A stretch of 7,595 nt of DNA from an uncultured Gemmiger sp. (GCA_944382805.1 CALWNS010000101.1:1-7595); one strand, 5' to 3'. Shown: positions 1 through 7,595, counted from the first letter of the stretch. Translations and numbers: made by a program. The notes: a model not told the origin generated them from the letters alone.

Positions 1-142
1 CTATCTGTCCGACGGCAACGAAGCAGGCGGCTGGAATAATTTTATCATCAACGCAGAGGATACGATTAGAAAGGATCCCTTTTTCTATTCTGTGATAAAA
101 GGAAAACTTGATTATGCGTATATAGAGAGCATTGTAGACTAG
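1..142 (+). CDS. 3' end of an unidentified AT-rich gene
   Basis: An open frame enters from the left edge (codons in phase with base 2) and ends at a TAG at 140-142, giving 46 residues. The peptide begins YLSDGNEAGGWNNFIIN and ends YAYIESIVD. I do not recognise the family. The visible part is mildly acidic and aromatic-rich, with no membrane segment or cysteine. G+C is about 40% (57 of 142 bases), far below the genes to its right, and it uses AGA and ATA codons that GC-rich genes usually avoid. This base and codon use, together with its place just beyond the 3' end of a tRNA gene, makes horizontal acquisition plausible but unproven. It converges on the tRNA gene. It could also be a decayed gene or a chance frame, although the sustained frame and balanced composition favour real coding. 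Confidence 0.5.
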   Translation, partial: YLSDGNEAGGWNNFIINAEDTIRKDPFFYSVIKGKLDYAYIESIVD

Positions 143-243
143 TGCAGATTCCCGGTCTCGGGGAGATGCAAAGCCGGCCGCTCAGGCGCGCCGGCGGCGC
201 GCAAATCACGGCCGTACAGCGCCAAATTTATCCCATAACGAAC

Positions 244-275
244 AAAAGGCCGCGCCCTATCGGGCACGGACTTTT
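244..275 (-). terminator. Intrinsic terminator after tRNA-Ala, probably bidirectional
   Basis: Read on the minus strand, a 14-base arm (AAAAGTCCGTGCCC), a GATA loop and a 14-base arm (GGGCGCGGCCTTTT) form a stem with one T/C mismatch and one G-U pair, followed by GTT. It starts 12 bases beyond the CCA end of the tRNA, the expected place to end that transcript. The outer A4/T4 pairs give a T-run on the plus strand too, so it may also stop transcription from the gene that ends at 142. The stretch 143-243 holds no gene I can support. It has only a short GC hairpin near 151-164, with no T-run. Confidence 0.8.
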
Positions 276-287
276 GTTGCTGGTTTG

Positions 288-363
<76 letters not shown>

Positions 364-394
364 ACGGGCTTGCTGCCGTTCGGCAACGGAGTAT

Positions 395-423
395 AGTATA
401 CCAGGGCGAACGGCTTTTGTCAA
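395..423 (-). promoter_or_regulatory. Strong SigA-type promoter for tRNA-Ala
   Basis: On the minus strand the -35 box is TTGACA (423-418), a perfect consensus match, and the -10 box is TATACT (400-395), one base from consensus. The spacer is exactly 17 bases. Transcription should start near 388, leaving a leader of roughly 25 bases before the mature tRNA 5' end at 363. An A/T-rich stretch just upstream (424-445) could act as an UP element. A promoter this strong suits a stable RNA gene. Confidence 0.9.
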
Positions 424-434
424 GCCTTTTGTGC

Positions 435-464
435 AAAAAACTTGTCCTTTGCGCAGTTCAAAGG
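435..464 (-). terminator. Possible terminator after asnB
   Basis: About 20 bases after the asnB stop codon, on the minus strand, CCTTTG pairs with CAAAGG around a seven-base loop (464-446). A run of six T follows at 440-435. Five bases separate the stem from the T-run, and an alternative GCGCAG/CTGCGC stem competes with it, so this is weaker than a textbook terminator. Its position, between the end of asnB and an independent promoter for the tRNA, fits the end of the operon. Confidence 0.45.
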
Positions 465-484
465 GGCTGCGCCGGCGGCGTTTC

Positions 485-2068
485 TTATTGGCCGCTGGCG
501 CCGTAGTTGGCCAGCACGCGGGCGCTGGGGTCGCTGACGCGGCAGCCGGGCCAGGCGGGGTTGGGCATCCAGTAGCCGGGGATCATCTGCGCCTGGCCGG
601 GGTAGAAGCGCTCGAACAGTTCGCGGTAAAGCAGGCTTTCTTTGGTAAAGGGGCGGGGTCCGGCGTACTGCGCGCACTTTTGGGCAAATTCCGCATCGGT
701 GTACTGCCGTTCGGCGTAAGCCTTGAGGTCGTCCACCATGCTGTGGCCGACGGCGTCGCTGAAGGCGGCTTTTTCGCGCCAGAGGATACTGTCCGGCAGC
801 AGGCCGGTGCCGGCGAACGCCTGGCGCAGAAGATATTTGCCCTTGCCGGTGGTGTTCAGCTTGCGCGCCGGGTCGATGGCCATGACGTAGCGCACAAAGT
901 CCAGGTCGCCAAACGGCACCCGCGCTTCCAGGCTGTTGGCGGCCAGGCAGCGGTCGGCGCGCAGCACATCGTAGGCGTACAGCTCCCGCAGGCGCTTTTC
1001 GGCCTCCTGTTGGAAGGCCGCGGCGCCGGGGGCGTAGTCGGTATATTTATAGCCGAACAGCTCATCGGAAATTTCGCCGGTCAGCAGCGTCTTGATGCCG
1101 GTCTGCTCGTGGATGGCCCGGCAGACCAGATACATCCCCACGCTGGCGCGGATGGTCGTGATGTCGTAGGTGGCCAGGCTTTGCACCACTTCGGGCAGGA
1201 CGGCGATGACCTGGTCGGGGGTCATCAGCACCTCGGTGTGGTCGGCCCCGATATGGCGGGCGGCCTCCCTTGCGTATTTCAGGTCGATAGCGTCGGCCGC
1301 CATGCCGATGGCAAAGGTACGGATGGGCTTGCCGAGGTGTTTGGCCGCAATGGCGCAGACCAGGCTGGAATCCAGCCCGCCCGAAAGCAAAAAGCCCATC
1401 GGCGCGTCGGCGTCCAGCCGCTTGACGACGGCGGCGGTCAGCTTTTCGCGGATGTTGCGGCTGATCTCTTCGGGCGGGTCATCGATCACGCGGTCGACTT
1501 TGGTCACATCGGCGTACTGCACGAACCGCCCGTCCTTGTAATAGTGTCCGGGCGGGAAGGGATGGATCTGTTCGACCCAACCCTCCAGCTCGGTGGCTTC
1601 GCTGGCAAAGGCGATGCCGCCGGCTTTGGCGCGGCCGTAAAACAGCGGCCGGATGCCGATGGGGTCGCGCGCCGCGATCAGGCTGCCGCTTGGCCCGTCG
1701 TACAGCACGCAGGCAAACTCGGCATCAAGGCGCCGGAACATATCGCAGCCGTATTCGCGATACATCGGCAGCAGCACCTCGCAGTCGGAATCGCTGCGGA
1801 AACGGTAGCCTTTTGCCTCCAGTTCCCGCCGCAGCGGGCGGAAGCCGTAAATTTCGCCGTTGCACGCCGCCCAGCTGCCGTCCTTCTCAAACGGCTGCAT
1901 CCCTTCGGGCGTTAAGCCCATGACGGCCAGGCGGGCAAAGCCCAGGTACCCGAACGGCGTTTGCACCAGGCGGGCATCGTCCGGGCCGCGGCGCTGCGCG
2001 CGCAGCAGATAGCCGCGCAGTTCCTGCGGGCCGACGGCCCCGCCCGCATAGCACAGGATCGTACACAT
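485..2068 (-). CDS. asnB: Asparagine synthetase, glutamine-hydrolysing (AsnB)
   Basis: A complete protein of 527 residues. It makes asparagine from aspartate, using ATP and the amide nitrogen of glutamine and releasing glutamate, AMP and pyrophosphate in the cytoplasm. Residues 1 to about 190 are a class II glutamine amidotransferase domain. Cys2 is the expected nucleophile once Met1 is removed, and RRGPDD (26-31), CNGEIYG (69-75) and SDSDCE (92-97) line the glutamine site. The synthetase domain follows, with the ATP pyrophosphatase loop SGGLDSS (229-235), GEISDE (331-336), EARVPF (381-386) and a C-terminal KAAFSDAVGHS segment (433-443) resembling E. coli AsnB. Length is close to the E. coli enzyme (554). 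The start is fixed by the need for Cys2 and by a GGGGG ribosome binding site seven bases upstream. It lies 40 bases after gltD with no terminator between, so it is probably co-transcribed. No key residue appears to be missing. Confidence 0.96.
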   Translation of the reverse strand: MCTILCYAGGAVGPQELRGYLLRAQRRGPDDARLVQTPFGYLGFARLAVMGLTPEGMQPFEKDGSWAACNGEIYGFRPLRRELEAKGYRFRSDSDCEVLLPMYREYGCDMFRRLDAEFACVLYDGPSGSLIAARDPIGIRPLFYGRAKAGGIAFASEATELEGWVEQIHPFPPGHYYKDGRFVQYADVTKVDRVIDDPPEEISRNIREKLTAAVVKRLDADAPMGFLLSGGLDSSLVCAIAAKHLGKPIRTFAIGMAADAIDLKYAREAARHIGADHTEVLMTPDQVIAVLPEVVQSLATYDITTIRASVGMYLVCRAIHEQTGIKTLLTGEISDELFGYKYTDYAPGAAAFQQEAEKRLRELYAYDVLRADRCLAANSLEARVPFGDLDFVRYVMAIDPARKLNTTGKGKYLLRQAFAGTGLLPDSILWREKAAFSDAVGHSMVDDLKAYAERQYTDAEFAQKCAQYAGPRPFTKESLLYRELFERFYPGQAQMIPGYWMPNPAWPGCRVSDPSARVLANYGASGQ

Positions 2069-2075
2069 TGGTATT

Positions 2076-2083
2076 CCCCCTCT
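2076..2083 (-). promoter_or_regulatory. Ribosome binding site of asnB
   Basis: AGAGGGGG on the minus strand lies seven bases before the ATG at 2068. It supports the start that exposes Cys2 as the N-terminal nucleophile. The rest of the 40-base gap to gltD holds an A-run but no promoter, T-box or terminator that I can see. Confidence 0.7.
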
Positions 2084-2108
2084 GTTTTTTTGTTCCGCTG
2101 CGGGCGGC

Positions 2109-3593
2109 TTACAGGTTGCTGTAGCCCATCAGCGATGCGTCGATGGCCCGCGCCGCGCCGGTTCCTTCGGCAATGGCCCACACGACCAGCGAGGGGCCGC
2201 GGCGCGCATCGCCCGCCGCGAACACCCGCGGCAGCGCGGTGGCGTAGCCTTCCCCCTGCGTTTCCAGCACACCGCGCTTGGTCAGCGGCGCGCCAAGGGC
2301 GGCGGGCAGGTACGGCTCGCAGCCGGTGAACCCGGCGGCGATCAGCACCAGGTCGGCTTTGAGCGTTTCCTCCTGCCCCGGCACGGGCTGCATGACGGTG
2401 CGGCCGGTGGCGGGGTCCTTGTGCGGGGCCAGGCGCTGCACCACAGCGGCGCACACGCGCCCCTTTTTGTCGGCTTCAAAGCGGGAGACGGTGGCCTGGT
2501 AGAGGCGCGGGTCTTTGCCGAACAGTTCGATGGCCTCCTGCTGGCCGTAGTCGGTCTTGGCCACGCGCGGCCATTCCGGCCAGGGGTTGGCGGCGGTGCG
2601 CGCGGCGGGCGGGGCGGGCATCATCTCCAGCTGGGTCACGCTTTTGGCCCCCAGCCGCAGCACGGTGCCGATGCAGTCGTTGCCGGTATCGCCGCCGCCC
2701 ACCACCAGCACCCGCTTGCCTTTGGCGAGTTCATAGGGCGGCTTTTCGTAATTTGAATCGAGCAGCGCTTTGGTGACGGCGCCAAGGAAATCGACCGCGA
2801 ACCAGATGCCCTTGGCCTCCCGCCCCGGCACAGCCAGGTCGCGCGGGCGGCCCGCGCCGCAGGCCAGCAGCACGCGGTCGTAGCGTTCCAGCAGTTCGGC
2901 CGCCGGCCGGCTGCGGCCGACGTCGGTGTTGCAGCAGAATTGCACCCCGGCGTGTTCCATGGCGGCGATGCGCCGGTCCACGACGGCTTTATCCAGCTTC
3001 ATGTTGGGGATGCCGTAGCGCAAAAGCCCGCCGGGGCGGTCGGCCTTTTCGTACACGGTCACGCTGTGGCCGCGGCGGTTGAGCAGCCAGGCGGCCGCCA
3101 GCCCGGCCGGGCCGCTGCCCACCACCGCCACCGTTTTGCCGGTGCGCACCGGCGGGGGCGCGGCGTCCACCAGGCCGTTGGCAAAGGCGTATTCGGCAAT
3201 GGCGCGCTCGTTTTCCTTGGTGCAGACGGCCTCGCCGTCCTTGGCGCAGGTGCAGGCGGCCTCGCACAGCGCGGGGCAGACGCGGCCGGTAAATTCCGGC
3301 AGGCAGTTTTTGCTTTGCAGCCGCTGCCAGGCCCCGGGCAGCGCGCCGCGCCACACCAGGTCGTTGGTTTCGGGGATCAGGTTATGCAGCGGGCAGCCGG
3401 TGGTCATGCCGGCCATCGTCTGCCCGGCCTGGCAGAACGGCACGCCGCAGTCCATGCAGCGGGCGGCCTGCCGGGCCTGGTCGGCCGGGGAAAGCGGCAG
3501 GTGGAATTCGCGGAAATTTTGCAGCCGCTGCCGCGGCGGCAGTTCCGGGCCGGTCTGGCGCGGATATTCCAAAAAGCCGGTGGGTTTGCCCAT
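2109..3593 (-). CDS. gltD: Glutamate synthase (NADPH) small subunit (GltD)
   Basis: A complete protein of 494 residues, close to the usual length for bacterial GltD (about 470-500). It takes electrons from NADPH through FAD and iron-sulfur clusters and passes them to the FMN of GltB. The N-terminal region (about 40-130) is cysteine-rich: CMDCGVPFC (46-54), GCPLHN (66-71), C97, C106, C110, C114, C116 and C124, as expected for the iron-sulfur ligands. An FAD-binding fold follows with GSGPAG (159-164) and the conserved PGGLLRYGIPNMKL (187-200). The NADPH-binding fold has GGGDTGND (299-306), and the C-terminal FAD contact is AAGDARRG (459-466). An in-frame ATG at 3692 would add 33 residues lying inside the end of gltB. 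The internal start at 3593 is preferred because an AAAGGAGG site precedes it and the family N-terminus (MGKPTGFLEY) begins there. Only 13 bases separate it from gltB, which suggests translational coupling. Similar FAD/iron-sulfur subunits occur in other oxidoreductases, but the gltB neighbour settles the identity. Confidence 0.96.
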   Translation of the reverse strand: MGKPTGFLEYPRQTGPELPPRQRLQNFREFHLPLSPADQARQAARCMDCGVPFCQAGQTMAGMTTGCPLHNLIPETNDLVWRGALPGAWQRLQSKNCLPEFTGRVCPALCEAACTCAKDGEAVCTKENERAIAEYAFANGLVDAAPPPVRTGKTVAVVGSGPAGLAAAWLLNRRGHSVTVYEKADRPGGLLRYGIPNMKLDKAVVDRRIAAMEHAGVQFCCNTDVGRSRPAAELLERYDRVLLACGAGRPRDLAVPGREAKGIWFAVDFLGAVTKALLDSNYEKPPYELAKGKRVLVVGGGDTGNDCIGTVLRLGAKSVTQLEMMPAPPAARTAANPWPEWPRVAKTDYGQQEAIELFGKDPRLYQATVSRFEADKKGRVCAAVVQRLAPHKDPATGRTVMQPVPGQEETLKADLVLIAAGFTGCEPYLPAALGAPLTKRGVLETQGEGYATALPRVFAAGDARRGPSLVVWAIAEGTGAARAIDASLMGYSNL

Positions 3594-3600
3594 GGGTGCG

Positions 3601-3608
3601 CCTCCTTT
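3601..3608 (-). promoter_or_regulatory. Ribosome binding site of gltD, overlapping the gltB stop codon
   Basis: The minus strand reads TAAAGGAGG across the gltB/gltD junction. The last two bases of the gltB TAA stop codon (3609-3607) are also the first two of an AAAGGAGG site, seven bases before the gltD ATG. This decides the gltD start against the longer in-frame ATG at 3692 and suggests that ribosomes finishing gltB promote initiation on gltD. Confidence 0.9.
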
Positions 3609-6600
3609 ACGCTTTGTGCGCCAGGGCGGCGTAGAACGCTTCGACCTGGGCCTGTTCGGCCGGCACGCCCTGCTCCTCGAACTGGGAGGCAAGCTGCATC
3701 AGCCGCTTGTAGTCGGTGGGGATGATCTTTTTGAATTTGGGCAGCAGTTCGTCAAAATGTTCCAGCACGCGCCGCCCTTTGGGCGAGCCGGTGGCCTGCA
3801 CGTGCGCTTCGATCAAAGCGCGCAGTTCCGCCTGGTCATAGCGGCCCGTGACCGGTTCCATGCCCACCAGGCCCTTGTTCAGGCAGCGGTACAGCTCGCC
3901 CGCTTCGTCCAGCACATAGGCGATGCCGCCGCTCATGCCGGCGGCAAAGTTTTTGCCCACCGGGCCAAGCACCACAACGCGGCCGCCGGTCATATATTCG
4001 CAGCCGTGTTCGCCCACGCCCTCTACAACGGCCGCCGCGCCGGAGTTGCGCACGCAGAACCGCTCGCCCGCGCGGCCGTTGATGAACGCCGCGCCGCCGG
4101 TAGCCCCGTACAGCGCCACGTTGCCGATGATGACGTTATCCTGCGGCACATAGGCCGCTTCTTTGGGCGGGCGCACGGCCAGCTTGCCGCCGGAAAGCCC
4201 CTTGCCGAAATAGTCGTTGCTGTCGCCGGCCAGCGAAAGCGTGATGCCGGCGGGCAAAAACGCGCCGAAACTCTGCCCGCCCGCGCCGGTGCAGTCCACC
4301 GTCAGCGTATCGTCGGGGCGGCCTTCGGGGCAAAGGCGGGTCAGCGCCGCGCCCAGCTGCGTGCCGAACGCGCGGTCCACGTTGCGCACCGCCACCGCCA
4401 CGCGGGCGGGCGTGCCCTGTTCCAGCGCGGCGCGCACGGGCGGCTGCTGCAAAAGCGCCCGGTCCGGCGTTTTTTCCAGCCCAAAGTCGTAGACATCGGC
4501 CGGGTCGAACGCCGTTTTTCCGCCCGCCGGGGCGGCCGGGGCCAGGATGGCGCGCACATCGACCGGCGCGCCCGGCGCGGGCTGCAAAAGGTCGGTGCGG
4601 CCGACCAGCTCGCGCAATGTGCGCACGCCGAGGGCGGCCATCAGCTCCCGCAGCTGCCGGGCGACAAAGCGCATAAAGTTTTCGACATATTCGGGCTTGC
4701 CGCAAAAACGCTTGCGCAGTTCGGGGTTTTGGGTGGCGATGCCCATGGGGCAGGTGTCCAGGTTGCACACGCGCATCATCGTGCAGCCCAGGGCGATCAG
4801 CGGCGCGGTGGCAAAGCCGAATTCCTCGGCCCCCAGCATGGCGGCGATGGCGACGTCGCGCCCGGTCATCAGCTTGCCGTCCGTCTCGATGCGCACGCGG
4901 CTGCGCAGCCCGGCGCGCACCAGCGTCTGGTGCGTTTCGGCCAGGCCCAGCTCCCACGGCAAGCCGGCGTAGTGGATGGAGCTGAGCGGCGCGGCGCCGG
5001 TGCCGCCGTCGCAGCCGGAGATCAGGATGACCTGCGCGCCCGCCTTGGCCACGCCGGAGGCCACGGTGCCCACGCCGGCCTCGCTGACCAGCTTGACCGA
5101 GATGCAGGCTTTGTCGTTGGCGCACTTGAGGTCGTAGATCAGCTGGGCCAGGTCCTCGATGGAATAGATATCGTGGTGGGGCGGCGGGCTGATGAGCGTG
5201 ACGCCGGGGGTGGAGTGGCGGGTCTTGGCGATCCAGGGGTAGACCTTGCCGGCGGGCAGGTGGCCGCCCTCGCCGGGCTTGGCGCCCTGCGCCATCTTGA
5301 TCTGGATCTCTTTGGCGCTGACAAGGTAGCGGCTGGTCACGCCGAACCGCCCGCTGGCCACCTGCTTGATGGCGCTGCAGCGGTCATCGGCCGTGCCGGC
5401 GCTGGCCAGGCGGTCATCGCTTTCGCCGCCTTCGCCGCTGTTGGACTTGCCGTGCAGCCGGTTCATGGCGACGGCCAGCGCCTCGTGCGCCTCCTGCGAG
5501 ATGGAACCGTAGGACATGGCCCCGGTCTTGAAATGCCGCACGAGGGATTCGACGCTTTCCACCTCCTCCAGCGGCACGCCGTGTTCGGGGTACCGGAAGG
5601 TGAACAGCCCGCGCAAAAGGCCGGTGCGGCTTTCGTTGACGCGGCCGGCAAACCGGCCGAACAGGTCGTAGTCGCCGCTGCGCACGGCTTTTTGCAGCAG
5701 GTGGATGGCCTCGGGGTCGTAGCGGTGGACTTCGCCCCCGCTGCGCAGCTTGTGCCGGCCCAGCGAAGGCAGCGTCGCGTCGGCGGGCATGCCCAGCGGG
5801 TCGAAGGCGCGGGCGTGCGCTTCGTCGGCGCGGCGGGCGATGTCCGCCAGCGTGATGCCGCCGATGCGGCTGACCGTGCCGGTAAAGTACTCATCGATGA
5901 CTTCGGCGCTGATGCCCAGCGCCTCGAACAGTTGGCTGCCCTGGTAGGATTGCAGCGTCGAGATGCCCATTTTGGAGGCGATCTTGACCACGCCCTGCAA
6001 AACGGCGGTGTCGTAGTCCTGCACGGCGGCATAGTAGTCCTTTTCCAGCAGGCCGTCCTCGGCCAGCTCGGCAATACAGGCGTGGGCCAGGTAGGGGTTG
6101 ACCGCGCACGCGCCGTAGCCCAGCAGCGTGGCAAAGTGGTGGACTTCGCGCGGTTCGCCCGATTCCAAAATCAGCGAAAGCGCCGTGCATTTTTTGGTCT
6201 TGACCAGGTGCTGGTGTACGGCCGAGACCGCCAGCAGCGAAGGGATGGCCACCCGGCTTTCGTCCACGCCGCGGTCGGACAAAATCAGCACGTTGGCCCC
6301 GTTGCGGTAGGCCTTGTCCACCTCGACAAACAGGTGCTCGAGCGCCGTTTTCAGCGGCGTGCCCTTGTAGTGCAGGATGGACACGCCCGCCACGCGGAAG
6401 CCGGGGCGGTCCATGGCCTTGATCTTTAGCAGGTCCAGGTCGCTCAGGATCGGGTGGTCGATTTTCAGCACGCGGCAGTTTTCGGCTTTTTGTTCCAGCA
6501 AATCGCCGTTTTTGCCCACATAGACGGCGGTGGAGGTCACGATCTTTTCGCGCAGGGCGTCGATGGGCGGGTTGGTGACCTGGGCGAACATCTGGCGGAA

Positions 6601-7595
6601 ATAGCAAAACAGCGGCTGGTACTGCGCCGAAAGTACGGCCAGCGGCGTGTCCGCGCCCATGGCGCCGATCGGCTCCGCGCCGTTCAGGGCCATGGCCAGC
6701 ACCGAATCGCGGTATTCCTCGTAGGTATAGCCGAAGGCGCGCTGCAGGCGTGCGCTTTCGGCCCGGGGCAGGGCGGGCACCTTTTGGTTGGGCACCTTCA
6801 CATCGCGCAGGCGCAGCAGGTTCTGGTCCAGCCATTCGCCGTAAGGGCACTGCGCGGCGTAGCGTTCGCGCACGGCGTCATCGTCCAGCAATTCTCCTTT
6901 GGTCAGGTCGGCCAGCAGCATCTTGCCGGGGTGCAGGCGGCCTTTGCGCAAAATCCGGCTTTCGTCCAGTTCCAGCACGCCGGTCTCGGACGCCAGGATC
7001 AGCCGCCCGTCGGCGGTGACGCAGTAGCGCGCGGGGCGCAGGCCGTTGCGGTCCAGCGCCGCGCCCAGCACGTCGCCGTCGCTGAACAGCAGGGCCGCCG
7101 GGCCGTCCCACGGTTCCATCATGGTGGCGTAGTACTGGTAAAAATCCCGCCGTTCGCGGCTCAAAGTATCATTGTGCGCCCAGGGTTCGGGCAGCGTTAC
7201 GGTCACGGCCAGCGGCAGTTCCATACCGCTCATGAGCAAAAATTCCAGCGCGTTATCCAACATGGCGGAGTCGGAACCTTCGCTGTTCACGACCGGCAGC
7301 ACGCGGGCCAGATCGTCGCCAAAAGCGTCGGTGTGCATCGTTTCCTCGCGCGCGAGCATCTTGTTGACATTGCCGCGGATGGTGTTGATCTCGCCGTTAT
7401 GGGCGATGAGCCGGTTGGGGTGGGCGCGCTGCCAGCTGGGTTCGGTGTTAGTGGAAAAGCGGGAATGCACGATGGCCAGCGCCGATTCGTATTCCGGCGC
7501 GCGCAGGTCGTCAAAGAAGGTGCGCAGCTGCCCGACCAGGAACATCCCCTTGTAGACGATGGTGCGGCTGGACAGCGAGCAGACGTAGCTGGCGG
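3607..7595 (-). CDS. gltB: Glutamate synthase (NADPH) large subunit (GltB), 5' end outside window
   Basis: The last 1,328 codons or so of a protein that is normally about 1,500 residues. The frame stays open through the right edge (ASYVCSLSSRTIVYKGM), so the methionine at 7545 is internal. GltB hydrolyses glutamine, channels the ammonia to 2-oxoglutarate and reduces the product to glutamate at FMN with electrons from GltD. Counting from the methionine at 7545: the rest of the class II amidotransferase domain includes HSRFSTNT (27-34) and HNGEINTIRGN (49-59). Its catalytic N-terminal cysteine lies off the window. A central domain follows. The FMN-binding synthase domain has GAMSYGSIS (675-683), KPGEGGHLP (756-764) and SGCDGGTGA (843-851). 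The 3Fe-4S ligands are C921, C927 and C932. The C-terminal glycine-rich beta-helix domain runs from about 1090 to 1240. No frameshift is visible. The adjacent gltD points to the NADPH form rather than the ferredoxin form. Confidence 0.97.
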   Translation of the reverse strand, partial: ASYVCSLSSRTIVYKGMFLVGQLRTFFDDLRAPEYESALAIVHSRFSTNTEPSWQRAHPNRLIAHNGEINTIRGNVNKMLAREETMHTDAFGDDLARVLPVVNSEGSDSAMLDNALEFLLMSGMELPLAVTVTLPEPWAHNDTLSRERRDFYQYYATMMEPWDGPAALLFSDGDVLGAALDRNGLRPARYCVTADGRLILASETGVLELDESRILRKGRLHPGKMLLADLTKGELLDDDAVRERYAAQCPYGEWLDQNLLRLRDVKVPNQKVPALPRAESARLQRAFGYTYEEYRDSVLAMALNGAEPIGAMGADTPLAVLSAQYQPLFCYFRQMFAQVTNPPIDALREKIVTSTAVYVGKNGDLLEQKAENCRVLKIDHPILSDLDLLKIKAMDRPGFRVAGVSILHYKGTPLKTALEHLFVEVDKAYRNGANVLILSDRGVDESRVAIPSLLAVSAVHQHLVKTKKCTALSLILESGEPREVHHFATLLGYGACAVNPYLAHACIAELAEDGLLEKDYYAAVQDYDTAVLQGVVKIASKMGISTLQSYQGSQLFEALGISAEVIDEYFTGTVSRIGGITLADIARRADEAHARAFDPLGMPADATLPSLGRHKLRSGGEVHRYDPEAIHLLQKAVRSGDYDLFGRFAGRVNESRTGLLRGLFTFRYPEHGVPLEEVESVESLVRHFKTGAMSYGSISQEAHEALAVAMNRLHGKSNSGEGGESDDRLASAGTADDRCSAIKQVASGRFGVTSRYLVSAKEIQIKMAQGAKPGEGGHLPAGKVYPWIAKTRHSTPGVTLISPPPHHDIYSIEDLAQLIYDLKCANDKACISVKLVSEAGVGTVASGVAKAGAQVILISGCDGGTGAAPLSSIHYAGLPWELGLAETHQTLVRAGLRSRVRIETDGKLMTGRDVAIAAMLGAEEFGFATAPLIALGCTMMRVCNLDTCPMGIATQNPELRKRFCGKPEYVENFMRFVARQLRELMAALGVRTLRELVGRTDLLQPAPGAPVDVRAILAPAAPAGGKTAFDPADVYDFGLEKTPDRALLQQPPVRAALEQGTPARVAVAVRNVDRAFGTQLGAALTRLCPEGRPDDTLTVDCTGAGGQSFGAFLPAGITLSLAGDSNDYFGKGLSGGKLAVRPPKEAAYVPQDNVIIGNVALYGATGGAAFINGRAGERFCVRNSGAAAVVEGVGEHGCEYMTGGRVVVLGPVGKNFAAGMSGGIAYVLDEAGELYRCLNKGLVGMEPVTGRYDQAELRALIEAHVQATGSPKGRRVLEHFDELLPKFKKIIPTDYKRLMQLASQFEEQGVPAEQAQVEAFYAALAHKA

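Noticed and set aside
162..168. GGAGATG shared with the 3' end of the tRNA gene (292-298), as a possible attachment-site remnant
   Set aside because: Seven matching bases are too few. The match does not extend to the CCA or into the T arm, and chance explains it.
431..1915. A 494-codon plus-strand open frame opposite asnB
   Set aside because: It has the same skewed composition and lies antisense to a complete, motif-rich asparagine synthetase. It also begins inside the asnB terminator region without a ribosome binding site.
2069..2108. A possible terminator or T-box element between gltD and asnB
   Set aside because: The gap is only 40 bases. Its small CCGC/GCGG hairpin is followed by A residues rather than T on the transcribed strand, and there is no room for a T-box leader.
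3594..3692. A 33-residue N-terminal extension of GltD from an upstream ATG
   Set aside because: The extension overlaps gltB coding sequence, is rich in Arg, Pro and Ser as expected of an off-frame reading, and lacks a good ribosome binding site. The start at 3593 has AAAGGAGG and the family N-terminus.
3079..6429. A 1,116-codon open frame on the plus strand opposite gltB and gltD
   Set aside because: Its translation is a low-complexity run rich in Ala, Gly, Arg, His and Val, typical of the strand opposite a GC-rich gene. It has no recognisable domain, and both genes beneath it are clear conserved enzymes.

Overview
The window looks like chromosomal DNA from a GC-rich member of the Clostridia. 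The best guess is the Faecalibacterium/Gemmiger/Subdoligranulum part of the Oscillospiraceae. This rests on three things: very high G+C in the coding regions, strong AGGAGG-type ribosome binding sites, and a form of asparagine synthetase (GEISDELFGYKYTD around the second ATP-binding segment) that I recall from gut Clostridia. The genus is an inference from memory, not a search result.

Layout: nearly everything is on the minus strand, so transcription runs from right to left. The right half (3607 to the window edge) is the 3' part of gltB, the large subunit of glutamate synthase, missing its N-terminal end. It is followed after 13 bases by gltD, the small subunit (3593 to 2109). After a further 40 bases comes asnB, glutamine-hydrolysing asparagine synthetase (2068 to 485). 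A weak terminator follows asnB. Next is a near-consensus promoter driving a single tRNA-Ala(GGC) gene with an encoded CCA end (363 to 288), and then a strong stem-loop terminator (275 to 244). The first 142 bases are the AT-rich 3' end of an unidentified gene on the plus strand, which converges on the tRNA gene.

How the genes fit together: GltB and GltD form NADPH-dependent glutamate synthase, which turns glutamine and 2-oxoglutarate into two glutamates. AsnB spends a second glutamine to amidate aspartate and releases another glutamate. The cluster is therefore a glutamine-consuming nitrogen-assimilation operon. The tight spacing, the overlap of the gltB stop codon with the gltD ribosome binding site, and the absence of a terminator inside the cluster all support co-transcription.

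I do not see an undescribed system here. The core is ordinary housekeeping metabolism. The points that merit a second look are small: unusual bases in the tRNA-Ala, a sharp drop in G+C beside the 3' end of the tRNA gene, and the compact terminator-promoter junction between asnB and the tRNA gene. The very long plus-strand open frames opposite gltB, gltD and asnB are antisense shadows of GC-rich genes.
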